Source: Amoebophrya sp. A120
Lineage: Eukaryota; Sar; Dinophyceae; Syndiniales; Amoebophryaceae
Length of the DNA: 64,000 nucleotides
NCBI GenBank assembly: GCA_905178155.1
Contig: CAJINV010000002.1
Location: 967,809-1,031,808 of the forward strand
Direction of reading: 5' to 3'
The notes beneath the pieces were generated by a model. The model was not told where the DNA came from. It did not search any database and worked only from the letters and a program-made list of their open reading frames with translations. Positions 47,601 through 58,700 of the stretch are shown piece after piece. Numbering within the stretch: position 1 is the first letter of the stretch; the number at the start of each line of letters is the position of its first letter. Made by a program: the position numbers and the translations under genes.

Positions 47601-50600
47601 AATGCATGATTGCAATAGGAGTACGATACTTTTGCACAGGATACTTGCGTATCCGACCGTCGGCCGTTGTAGAGAGGCGAGCTGTTTCGAAGTAACTCCC
47701 GTTCATCGGATATCCAGTGCGAATATGTCTGGGTCTGGAAGAATGCATGTTTGTCATGCTTGTCTGGCATGAATCTTGAATCTGTCATGCACGTTACCCA
47801 AGAGCCCCACTTTTCTGTCATGCAGAAACGCAGTTTGTCATGCAGAATAGGCAACACCTAGAAGCTCGGAAACTTGTCATGCTGAGCCAGCATGGGTGGC
47901 CTCCTCATGGTACGCCACCCAGCATCACAAGTTTCCAGACCCAGACATATTTGCATTTCATATCCGACACCGTGTTTCGATTTCCGTACGCACCCGGTGC
48001 GTAGGCAGAGGCGTTGTAGTTTTGCTGGTGTTTCATGTTATTGCTTCCCGGGAGATTCTGGCTATTGCTGTAAAGAAACCCTGCTTCATCTGGAGAACTG
48101 CGGCAGTGCTCCTGGATAGACACCCGGCCTAAATTGTTGGAATTGCAACCATCTTCGGAGGGGGAGGGGAAGCAGCCAGCTCCTCCTTTTCCCCGGCGAT
48201 TATTATACTTGTATTCCCCGGTTGAGGCAGAAGAAATTCTGTTCGTTGACATGGAGCGAGCAAAGCCACTCTGGCTATGTTGCTCCGGAGAATCAGAATT
48301 CACCATGTGGGGGCGGCCTGCGGAGGTGCGGTTCCGAATCTTGTGGGTGTCCTGGTCGTGGTTTTTTACGTTTATAATTTGTTATGCGCGGTTACATTCA
48401 TCAGGCACACTTGTCATACATGCAAAGGACTTGGGCAACAACATTACATCAAAATTATACCAGCTCCGCTAAGTTGTTTGTCGACAGCGACCGGTTCCGC
48501 GTTCCCATGTTCAAGGAACCGCCGATCGTGGGGTTCTTCCTGACTTGCCCGCTGACGTTGTCAACATTTTTGGGTTGTTATGAACTGCAAAAGTATCGCA
48601 CTCGTATGAATGCATTACAAATTTCCTCAGCATGAGAGATAAAATTTGTAATGCGGATTTACCTTTAAAAAAAAATGTGTAATGCATGATTGCAATACGA
48701 ATACGATACTTTTGCACAGGATAGTTGTTCGGGAGCTGCCAAAGATTCCGTCAGGTTTGCCCCCATTCCCGGTCCAAACTGCCCTTGCGGCGATTTCGTT
48801 TTCTTTTTGTTCTCCATATCCGCGAGCAGTAACGGCTGTTTCATGGTATCAGCATTCGAAGAAGCTGCACCACCACTTTCTCCCGCGACTGGCGTGGCCT
48901 TCGTATTGGTTCTTGTGGTCTCCTTATCGACGACGTTTACCGGGGAGCTTTCCTTGCTGCTCACGTTGATATCCGAATCCACCGCTTGCAGAATCTCCAC
49001 GTCCGGTCCCTCGCCCCTTTTGCTGACCTCACTCAGAAACGACCCCACCGGCGGTTGTTGGTCGTTAACGCCCCCTGCTGTGCTCAGCATTTCCGATCCC
49101 ACGGACATTTTGCGGTAGTTCGTGACCCTGGAGCCGTCGATATCCTGCGCAAAAGTATCGCACTCGTAGTAATCGCATTCATGCATTACAAGTCTTTTTC
49201 TTAAGGTAAATCCGCATTACAAATTTTCTTTCTCATGCTGAGGAAGTTTGTATATGCATTTATACGAGTACGATACTTTTGCAGTTCATAGTCAACCGGG
49301 TTTGTGAGTTCAATAAGCTGTCCCGCCTCGTCCAAATTCTCCTTAATTTGCTTATTGATGTGATCCGGTATGTCAAACTTCCCGCTGCTCTTGCTCGTTT
49401 CTTTCGTCTTATTTGTTCCCTTGCTCATCGGCGGGGGTTGAAGATGCTGGGGATGATGATGTCTTCTGCTGTTATTATTTCCGGTAGTATAATTTTCCGG
49501 ACTTCTCTTCTGGTCACTCTTCACAGACTTCCTTCTACTCCTGCACACAGTGGAAGATGCTGTATCCACAGAAAAACCTAAAAAACCTCTTCCCCATCAA
49601 ATTATAGCATGACAAACGAAGGCTCTTCTTCGCATTTAGGCATGACAAATTGGATGAGAAAGGCATAGACAAAGAGCTGTTTTCAGCATTTTCTGGGGAT
49701 ACAATGCTGACCCGGTTTTCGATTTCGATTTATCCACTACTTTCGGCGTCATCGCGTGTCCCATGGGGTTCGTGGCGGAGCAGACGGACACGGAAACACG
49801 GTCATTGAACGCTTCCTCATTGTCTTCGTACTTTTTCTTCTTCTTGTATGGAAGCGTCAGGTTTGACATCGACAAAGTTGAAATAACTTGTAATGCATAA
49901 AACGCATGACGCAAGGCGCGTGTGTTGCAGAGCAGGCAAATGAGGCCCGTCTTTGCCTAAACATGAGAAAGTCGCCCGTCTTTGCCTAAACAGCATGACA
50001 AACTGGATTTAGGCACCACCGAAATTTGTCATGCACCGCTTTGAAATTGGGCTCCCAACTGGTATCGATTTTATGCATTACAAGTTATTTCAACCTTGTC
50101 GATTTCAATTCTGACACTCCCATATCTTGATGTTTTTTTTCTTCGCATAGTTGTACTGCTTCTTCCCCTATCAAATGCAAAAATGTCTGGGTCTGGAAGA
50201 TTGCCAGGTTTGTCATGCATATTTTGCATGACCCATGATGCCTGTAGTGCATGACTTAGCATCACAGTTTTTTGGAAGGCTTCCTGATGCCTATTCCGCA
50301 TGACAAATGCGGTCTCCGCGTAGCACAATCTGGACTCCTCTACTTGCTGGTCATGCAATGCAGATTTTTTTAGAATCCAAAAACAGCATGACAAGTTTGG
50401 ATCCTTCCAGACCCAGACATATTTGCAATGCATATCCCCCTCCTGGAGCCCGCGGAGCCGGTGCCGGGGGAGCAGCCCAAGTTATCCTGGTCGCTGTTAT
50501 TCGCGGTGGAAGTTGAATTGTGGTTCTTACTCGTTTCGTCCTCGTCGTGCTCGTCGTGCGAGTTGTAGTCGCAGTAATTATCGTTGTTCATATCATCGTC

Positions 50601-52222
50601 GGTGCTGTAGCCGGCTTATGCATTGCAAAACTATCGTACTTTGGTACGAATTGCATGACAAAGTTTTTCCATATTTATGAAAAGCCGTTTGTCATGCTGG
50701 ATTGCCCATGAAAAAGAGATCTGTAATGCATATGATCTGCAATTACAATATACGAGTACGATTTGCAAAGGCATACTGCTTCATCGTCGATGACCTCTAC
50801 GTCGATTTCTATTTCTTTCCCACTTTTCTTATGCATTGCAAAAGTATCGCAGCCTTAGTAACTGCTGTTATTTCCTAAGGTAAAACACCATTACAAATTT
50901 CATTTGTAATGCTGAGCTGATTTGTAATGCGCTTTATCCTACTACGATACTGTTGCAATGCATAGTTCTCGTCAAACACCATTTCTTTCACGATCTTGGT
51001 CCGTGGCGGTCTGTTGTGGTTCCGGTTTTGGTTGTTCCGGAGGGCTCGGTGCTGATTATGGCCACTAGAAGTTGGCTCTTCCTCCTCAGTGTCCTGATCG
51101 CCACTAGAGGGTTGCACGACCGTCGGTTTGATTTGCATGTACATGAAACACGCACCGCAGGCAAACGCCGCGCCCGCCATATTCAGCATCGGGTACGATA
51201 CCGTAGCCTTAGTTGCACCCAGGATCCCGAAAAAACCGGCGGACCATCCCACCAGCATGTTGCACACATTCCAAACGCAAAGACCAAGGGCCATGCCTGA
51301 TAGTCATAGATTTGTGGTTTTGTTCTTTCAGATCGTGTTGTGTGATTGGTTGTTCTTGTGCCGCGAAAGGGTGAAAGAAAAAAAACCTGTCATGCTGATC
51401 CTGATGCTGAAGAAAGATGCTCGGCTAAAGTAAACGTTCCCAAAAAGAAAATGTACCAATCCGGCTGATGATCGGGATTGCCATCAAGTTCCCCGCGCAC
51501 CAGGCCATGCCTCCGCCCATCGCGTAGTGCGGTTTCGGCACGGTGGGGAACCCGCTTAGAGCAAACAAGCACAAGCCCGTGCAGAAAATCCCGCAACACA
51601 TGGTCCACTGAAAGAAGATCCCATTCCCCGTGGGAAAACTCCGAGCCGGCACGAAGTTGCTGCCGAAAAAAATGCCCGCGAAGATGACCGCCAGAATACC
51701 AGCGGTTACGTCTTTCGAGGGTTCTGCTTCGGGTCCTATGCCATCTGCGGTCAAAAGCGGTAAGCAGTCCTGCCCGGCTTCACAAGAACCGTGTTGGCCA
51801 CTAGCGTCGCTCGGCAACTCCAGCCCATGTCCTCCGACGTGCGCATCCCCTGGGGCTCCACCAGTATTGAATAACGCGTCCAGAATGTTGTGTCCCTGCA
51901 ACGGCCAAGTTTGGACCAAACTGACCGCGGTTTTGGAATTGTCCAAATTCTGTTGGGAAGAAGAACCAGCGAACAAATCCTCATGGGTAGACGCAGTCGG
52001 GGCCATGAAAGAAGTCGATGTGGATGGTGTTGACATAATTTGTTTCATCTGGCTTTGGTCAACAACATCTGGTGCAGCAGCAGCTCCCACCTGAATGGCT
52101 TGCTGGGAGGTTGCGGTCGGATCAACATGATTTCCCGCTCGATCGCTGACTATAGTCGCGGAAGGAGATGACAAAACCGCGATGGCTGTCTCTGCCAGGG
52201 CTCGAGCTGTTGCACCTGCCAT
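44684..52222 (-). CDS. TMEM144-like: TMEM144-family multi-spanning membrane protein with a long hydrophilic insertion
   Basis: The first exon (52222-51457) ends in three to four membrane helices with the TMEM144 signature GSNFVPARSFPTGNGIFFQW; exon 2 (51296-50965) continues with MALGLCVWNVCNMLVGW. The last exons (about 45767-45657, 45480-45435, 44981-44684) supply the C-terminal half, including SGVIWGLGQICWFIAND. TMEM144 proteins are about 340-aa putative carbohydrate transporters (established). Here some twelve small exons between 50824 and 45939 insert several hundred polar residues between the two membrane halves, and about 200 disordered residues precede the first helix. Introns are mostly introners with pentamer duplications. 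Canonical GT-AG introns are 51297-51456, 48352-48460, 45768-45938 and 44982-45434. The smallest exon is about 40 nt (near 46721-46762). Confidence 0.82.
45175..45423. mobile_element. Introner element IE-C nested inside a canonical GT-AG intron
   Basis: Begins TATGACCTGCTCAAACG and ends CGTTTGAGCAGGCCATA. Exact TAGTA duplication. It lies entirely inside the 44982-45434 intron, so here it is a passenger and not the intron itself. Confidence 0.85.
45486..45651. mobile_element. Introner element with TATCCACAGAAAA end
   Basis: Subterminal inverted repeat GGTAAATC/GATTTACTG. Exact TGTAG duplication. Excision gives NILSYIFWHYTG, matching the TMEM144 register. Confidence 0.8.
46105..46368. mobile_element. 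Introner element IE-A
   Basis: The ends TATGCATTGCAAATATGTCT and CATCTTTGCAATGCATA. Flanks TGCCA/TACCA, four of five; in-frame excision. Confidence 0.88.
46433..46720. mobile_element. Introner element IE-E-like
   Basis: The ends TATGGAGCCCTCAGG and CCTGAGGCTTTCATA share the TTGAAATTCTC subterminal block. Flanks GGCGA/AGCGA, four of five; in-frame excision. Confidence 0.82.
46763..46994. mobile_element. Introner element IE-C
   Basis: The ends TATGGCATTCTCAAACG and CGTTTGAGAGCGCCATA. Exact TGGAA duplication; in-frame excision. Confidence 0.9.
47194..47425. mobile_element. Introner element IE-B containing telomere-like repeats
   Basis: The ends TATCCTGTGCAAAAGTATCG and CGATACTTTTGCAATGCATA. 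Exact ATGTT duplication; in-frame excision. About 80 bp longer than its relatives because of an internal insert that includes CCCTAAA repeats. Confidence 0.9.
47285..47306. repeat. Interstitial telomere-type repeat
   Basis: Two and a half copies of CCCTAAA (TTTAGGG on the other strand), the telomere repeat type reported from plants and dinoflagellates, lie inside the introner at 47194-47425. Confidence 0.7.
47493..47643. mobile_element. Introner element IE-B
   Basis: The ends TATCAACTGCAAAAGCATCG and CGATACTTTTGCACAGGATA. Flanks CTTGT/CTTGC, four of five; in-frame excision. Confidence 0.88.
47711..47962. mobile_element. Introner element IE-A
   Basis: Starts TATCCAGTGCGAATATGTCT and ends ATATTTGCATTTCATA. 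Flanks TCGGA/TCCGA, four of five; in-frame excision. Confidence 0.87.
48579..48723. mobile_element. Introner element IE-B
   Basis: The ends TATGAACTGCAAAAGTATCG and CGATACTTTTGCACAGGATA. Exact GTTGT duplication; in-frame excision. Confidence 0.9.
49141..49290. mobile_element. Introner element IE-B
   Basis: The ends TATCCTGCGCAAAAGTATCG and CGATACTTTTGCAGTTCATA. Flanks GTCGA/GTCAA, four of five; in-frame excision. Confidence 0.88.
49562..49703. mobile_element. Introner element with TATCCACAGAAAA / TTTTCTGGGGATA ends
   Basis: Exact ATGCT direct repeats flank the element with one or two extra bases outside the TAT/ATA ends. Excision joins TCA GCA TCT TCC in frame. Confidence 0.8.
49858..50124. 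mobile_element. Introner element IE-E
   Basis: The ends TATGGAAGCGTCAGG and CTGACACTCCCATA, with a GTTGAAATAACTTGTAATGC inner block. Exact TCTTG duplication; in-frame excision. Confidence 0.9.
50168..50434. mobile_element. Introner element IE-A with unlike outer ends
   Basis: The left end is TATCAAATGC and the right GCAATGCATA, while the inner TGTCTGGGTCTGGAAG core is inverted. Exact TCCCC duplication; in-frame excision. Confidence 0.9.
50617..50775. mobile_element. Introner element IE-B
   Basis: The ends TATGCATTGCAAAACTATCG and CGATTTGCAAAGGCATA. Flanks CGGCT/CTGCT, four of five; in-frame excision. Confidence 0.84.
50830..50964. mobile_element. Introner element IE-B
   Basis: The ends TATGCATTGCAAAAGTATCG and CGATACTGTTGCAATGCATA. 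Flanks TTTCT/GTTCT, four of five; in-frame excision. Confidence 0.87.
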
Positions 52223-52487
52223 GGCTAGAAAAAATCCGCGGTGAACGAGATTTTTCCGGTCCTTGTCTTCCGGAAAAAGCGGCGGTTGTTGGGTCTAGAC
52301 CTTCTGCCTCCACCAGCGGCCACGTTGTCGTGGCGATTGTTCAGTAGCTAGGTAAGTCGTTTTGATGTTCGCCTGTAAGAACAGGCGAAGACGAAAGAGA
52401 CGAAAGGGAAACAAGGAACCTGTCCGTCTCCCCTCTAGATCCCGCAAAACAGCTCGTGCTGCGGGGGTAGCTGTCTGTCGTCGAGGG

Positions 52488-52793
52488 TATGGGAGTGTCA
52501 GAATCGAAATTGACAAAATCAAAAAATTTGTGATGCACAGAATCGATGTCAGTTGGAGCCTCAGTTTTCAAGTGGCGCATGACAAATTTCGGGAGCACCG
52601 AAATCCAGTCTGTCATGCTGTTTGGGGAAAGAAGACCGCTCCTGTCATGCTACTCTGGCAGCACATTGCATACCCCTGAACAGGCATACAATCGGCCTCA
52701 TATGCCTGCTCCCCAATACAGGCCTTCAGTGCTCTACATTTTACGCATCGCAAGTTTTTCGATTTTGTCGATTTCGATCCTGACACATCCATA
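52488..52793. mobile_element. Introner element IE-E upstream of the TMEM144 start
   Basis: The ends TATGGGAGTGTCAG and CTGACACATCCATA with inner AAATTGACAAAATC/GATTTTGTCGATTTCG. Exact GAGGG duplication. It lies about 270 bp upstream of the start codon, so it would be a 5'-UTR intron or an intergenic copy. Confidence 0.87.
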
Positions 52794-52799
52794 GAGGGC

Positions 52800-55780
52800 T
52801 GTAGTGACGTAACAAAGAGACGAAGGTGGTACTAGAAAGAGCAAAACCAAACCAAGAAAGCGAGTTAATACCGGTGTGTAGTTTGTTTCATTGAGAAAGG
52901 AAACAAGAGACAACAACTTCTCTTCGACAAACTAGTACAACAAGGTACGACCTTATGGGGTGAAATTCGTTGATGTCCTCAATATCATGTGTATTAGTGA
53001 TCCAAAAATCAACTACTAGATCGATTGCAGCGGCAAGTCAGATCGTCGAAACCAACGAGGAAAAACAGAGATGCGGCAGGTGTTAGAAAAATAAAAAGGT
53101 TGCGTCAGATCTTGAATCACAAATAAAGAAAACGATTTGTCATGGCCGGCAGAACATCCGAACATCGTCACATATTGAAAGCCGTCAAAAGCTCTCCCCG
53201 ACGTGTCGTCGAGCGGGAAGTACCACGGTGCTGTAGCACCACGACCACCACGACCTTCCTTGCAGATTTTCGTCCTTGTATTTTTCCAATTTTTTTGTTT
53301 TCAAATACATTCATGGTTATGATGTGCGGTCTTTGTGAGCATAAACTCGGTGATGTAGTGGTGGGCTGGAAAAGAAAGTAGAAAAACTACAGTGGTGATA
53401 CGCAGAAAGTGGATCATTCGTAGGCAAACGAATGGTCCACAAAAGGTGAGACGGAAAAAGTTTCGGCGCGGCGATACTGCTACGTAGCATAGGATGTGAA
53501 AAATTACTAGTTGTGGCATTATAGTGGCTTTTTACTGTAAAGTTGAAAGAAAGAAATTGTGAAAAAAATTTCCCAATAAGTCACAGAAAAACTTCCATAC
53601 CAGCTTCGACCAAGCAGAGCTCAAATTTACATAAATTTACAGCCTTTACTCCATGTATTTCATCAAAAAGCATTGCAGAGACGAGTAGAACAGCAGCAGC
53701 TCCAGGGGCCTGAGCTGCAGCCAAGAGAGGTTTTCGTAGTTCCTGGCGCACTGTCGGCTATTTTCCCTGGGAAAAAATAACGGGTGCAGCCCCGTCCTCT
53801 GGAAACGCGATTCGAATCTTTACAGCACCTTATTATTCTTTTCACTTGTAGTTCTTTTTATGCATATTTTTGAGCTAGTACTGTGGTCTTCACTAGAAAA
53901 AAAATCTACCAAGGTTGAGTAGAGTGGATTTAGAAAAAAAAAGCCAAATCTGTCATCCCGCACGACCGTTCTGCAACCTACTGTAGCACTGCCAACAGAG
54001 TCACTTTTGGATGCTGAGGTGCCCCAGTGCAGGCATGACAAGTTTGACTTTTCGTGTAAAAAAGGTGTCAGATTTTATTCGTAAAGTATTAGTAGTGGAA
54101 AGTGTCGCGGTCATAAGATCCTCATACTTGTTGGTTTTTCATCGTCGTCGAAAGAAACCCATTGCAGGACGAAAGTAGAGTTGCTGTGAAGAAGCAGCTT
54201 GCTCTGGTGCAAAAATTTTTGCATCGGAGCAAGTTCCTGATCCTGTGTCTGTGATAGTTGCAATTGCATAAATTCTTACGTCTGATGCTTTTGATACGTA
54301 GCTTGTGCTTGTTTCAATCTCCAATGAAACTACCCTAGTGATGAAAAAGAAATATGTTGACCCTGTTTTGCAGATTTGATGAAAATCTAGTTGAAACGTT
54401 GAATAATCATGATAGTCTGATACTGTTTCCCCATAAAGAAGTAACACTACGTACTGTGATAAGTTATATTTTCGATACCTCATACGGTCTAATAAGTACT
54501 TCCGTTGTAGAAGAAGATTTTTGCAATAGAAAAAAGTTCGAATCTATACGATAAATTTGCTATTTTCATACGGTTTTTTTTTTGTAATACGAAAAGAAAA
54601 TCGAAGAAATAAGGTGAAAAAAGAATAGTCTTTTGGAAGAATTTAGATAGAGTTTCTGGTTGATTGTTGTGCCTCCACGAAGAGTTGTGATAGTGTGCGT
54701 GACCACGCTGGGCATACCTGCAACACAGGAACGGGCGCCGGAGGTCCTTCGTGCTTCACGACCTGGCTCCCGCCTGTGATTGGAAATATGCAGCCAGCTT
54801 GTCTACGCGATTTGCTTGTTTTCTCGAAATGCGCTTGACGTTTATCCGTCGCTCCAAAATTATGTTGTAGAAGCAAGTCGTGGCTTGGTTAAAGTGAATA
54901 TTTTTGCAAGAGCCAGCACAGCTTGAGAATTATTGCACTGTAGAAGTAATCAGCTATGATCGTCCCTAATTGACTTGTTGTGTTTTGTTTTCCTGTTGCC
55001 TCCCCTATCTTCTGTTCCAATTGGTTCTTTGATGGTGTCGGTAGTTTTTTCTCGGTAGGTGACCTCGAGCCTCATCTTGATCGCGCATACGCAGCAGGTC
55101 GCCACGCATAGACGAGAAAATGAAACCCAAGCTGCACCCAACGTCCTGAAGGTCGTTTGCAAAAACGACAGTCGCAAAAACGGCTTCTAGATTTTCTGAC
55201 TCGTGGCTACTGCGTCTGTGTTGAACTAGATGATCTATCACCGCACGACGGCGCGCAGGTAAGTAGTTTCTACCTAGTACCTGCGTGACCACGCACTGAT
55301 CACGGAAGAAAGACCCTTCACGCGTTTTGATCGTGCTCCAATGCTGTATCTCACTTCTACTTACGACCTCTGCCAATTTTGAATTTGTTTTTTTACATTT
55401 TTTTTCTGCATATGACGCTGGAGCTGGTACTGTACCAAAGTGATTCTACTTATAGTGCCGTTTGTGAGATAGCCACCCCTACAAGCTTCTCACCTTCTTG
55501 CCACTCCCGCCCAAAAAAATCGGAGTAATTTTGCCGCTTTTCCAACTTTATTTAAGCTTCTGATTTCTCTGAGGTACAGATAACGATTGCGATGCTCGTC
55601 TTTTTTTGTTTGAATAAAACCCCTTCGTTTCGTTGTACTACTGTGTCGCTAAAAAAATGTATAGTAATGCCAGTGACTTTGATGATTTTTGCACATGATA
55701 CGATGTCGCCATGGAGGATAGGATTAGAAATTTGATTCCAGATATTATTTCTTGCGGTTGCCACCTGGCAAACTCGTCCG
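52800..55780. other. Intergenic region without a recognised gene
   Basis: About 3 kb between the TMEM144 gene and the 3' end of the eIF4G-like gene. Short frames on both strands (such as 53142-53381 plus, 54139-54483 minus, 55005-55376 minus) have no recognisable domain and no supporting splice partners. No introner with clear paired ends was seen here. Confidence 0.4.
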
Positions 55781-55786
55781 GTTGCT

Positions 55787-58700
55787 TTATTTGCTGGCTT
55801 TCCACTTTCCGCGGCGCTTGTCAACCAGGTCCATCAGCAAACAGCGGACGCGTTTTGGAACCTGATAGGTATTCTTAGTCATGTGAGTGTGTTTGTCATG
55901 CATGTTTTCATTAGGATACATAATTCTCCGCACCTGCCTACAACGCATAACAAATTCCAAATTAAAGTTTGCAACCAAATAAATCACAAGAAGAGTGTTG
56001 TTATCAATTAAATATACCGAGCTGTTGACATCGATTTTTCCCTTGAAAAAGTTCTGGAACAAATCGTCCATCCATGCTTTCTGACCCCGGTCATGGCAAT
56101 CAAAGTGCGGCCCAACGATGTCGATCAAGGTTATGAGGCACTCCAGGCAGATCGGCGTGTCTTCCTCTTGGAGCATTTGGGCGATCGAGGGAAGCAGGCG
56201 GGAAGCGAGGAGTTTGCAGTTTAGGAGTTTACCGATAAACCGCACGTTGCCCATCAGCTTCTTCTTGTACCTGAGAGTGATAGAAGTGTTCTTGATGTTC
56301 ATCATCTTGAATAATACTCGGAAACCAGCATGGCAAACCTAATTGAATATTGGCTACAGTTTTAGCATGACAACCTCTTCAATTCCCTGTAACCTGATCT
56401 ACTAGATCTGAAATAAGCAGTACTTGTGCTCTCGCTCGATAGCCTCGTCGTCCCTTACGTTCGCATCCAACACTCCCTTCGGTGGCTGCAAATTCGCCTC
56501 GAAGAACTCTTGAGTCCGAGAAAGCAAACAATGCCGAAAGCTGTTGTCTCCTTCGATACCTGTGTGGTTTTGAAATTTTTTCGCATGAAAAAAAAACGCA
56601 AGCGCAGATGGCAACGGTGACATTGAATGACATAACGAGACCGATCCAGTACAAGATTAGTATCGCACTCCCACTCGTACTAATCACAGTTGCGCATACC
56701 AAATCTTCTTCTTATACGTAAAAAAATCCGCATCACAAATTGGAATTGCATTTCTCCTGTACCGTAAGCCTTGTATTTCGACTGGTTCTCCGTGAAGTGC
56801 TGGCTCAACCGGTTGCACAGTTTCGTGTAGAGGTCGTCAAAGTGGTGCTGGTATCAAATCCAAAAATGTCTGCGTCTGGAAGATTGTGAGATTTGTCATG
56901 CTTGTCTGGTATGACTAAAAAGTTTGCGATGCGTGCCCAAGAAGACACCCTTTTGCCACCTGTCATGCGAAAACGCAGTTTGTCATGCGAAAAACGCAAC
57001 ACAAAGAAGCGCAGATATTTCTCGTCATGCTTGCCTGTGCAGCATTACAGAGCATTCACTATTCCCAACGAAGCATTACAAGTTTCGAGGCCCGGACATT
57101 TTTTGCAGTTGATAGCTGGGTGGTGACTTTCTCGAAAATCTCGCACTATCCTGTGTAAAAACGTCCCCACCCCAGAGTTGTGATGCAGATTTGCCATGAC
57201 AGGAACATTTGTGATGCGCAACCCCATGACAGGCATTTTCAATCGTGTTTGGGAACTTGTAATGCTGTAGACAGGATCAGAAGGTCGATTTGTGATGCGG
57301 CTTTCCTTGCTAACTTGCACTACCTTACGGACTGAAACTTGTCATGCGTGACTCCGAAAACTCCGTGGTTTGTGTTGCAAAATCCCCATCCTGACTCTGG
57401 TGTGGGTACGTTTTTACTCAGGATACGCACATCAGCGCGTTTACGTGGTCCGGGTGGGAGATGCCGACGTTCAGAATTTCTTCCAACATTTTCTCAAACG
57501 TACCCTCAGAGATCTTGTTCAAGATGGACTTGAACTTCCGGACGATTTCTGCATCAGCGGACGCGGAGAGTTCTGTTTTTGATGTGGGTCACAAGTTAGG
57601 TTGTACCAATGCATTTTATTTTTTCGCAAGCCTAAGCTCGACTTCTAGAGCTGCCACGAGAACTCAATAAACCAACAAATTTAGTGCATTTCTGTATACG
57701 TTTCTTCTGCTGCACGGCCCACGAGGATTCCGAAGAAACCAAAGCCTGCTTCCTCCACCCCTGGCGCGCTTCGCATTCCTGCGTCCCGAAGATCTTGGAT
57801 GACTCGCGATTGGCAAACCGCAGCATGAGGAAAAAACTGCGGCTGTACTTGCATTCAGTGACATTGGACAAAGGATCTAAATCCTCGGGCGCCGGAAGGC
57901 TACCGCAAGTGGACCTGATAGGTTGGATTGTGAATGGGAACAGTTTTTGCTTCTTGTTTTTACGTATTTATACTCAGGGCCAGGCGTAGAAGCTAGCGAG
58001 CAACATCATCGACGAAGCAGCATTACACCAAAATCCTATACCCTACTTACATCTTCTCAGTGAACCAAAAGATGAACCACGAACAACGATCCAAATAAAT
58101 AAGTACTGTGTCCCCAAGCCTCCTCCCTTCTTGTTCCCCACGGCGATTTTCGGATCGAAGGCTCCTCGCGGTGAGACCGCGATCCCGGGCGGGGGCGACA
58201 TGTCATCTAGGTCCAGCACCGGACAGCTATTTCCCGCGGCGGACGTCGCACTCGAGGGTACTAACGGCACCATGCAGGAGGAGGTTGTAGACATGACAGA
58301 CGCTTGGTGCTGCAGCAAGTTAGCCGTGCTGCTGCTGTTCTGACTACTCGTCGCGGTTAGCCCGGGCAGCGGCGGCAGTGGGGGCGCTTTGGATTGCGGC
58401 CCGGAGGCAACGGAGGAAGGTAAAACTTGGTTGTACTCCATCATGTCTTTCGGGACGTGGATGTTCGGAGTCGACATGTTGATCGGAATGGCCTTCCCGC
58501 CCGCCAGAGCAATCGTCCCCTGCTGCTGAGCGTTGCTATTTTGCTGTGGCGTGGTCGAGGTCAAGGGTTGATGCTGTTGACCATGACCAGTCGCATTCAT
58601 GACCACCGTTCCCTGCTGCAAATTAATCGTCTGCTGCACAGAGGCTCCTGCGCTTTGCGCGGACATGGTCTGTGGCAGAGATGGCGGGTTGCTGCTTACA

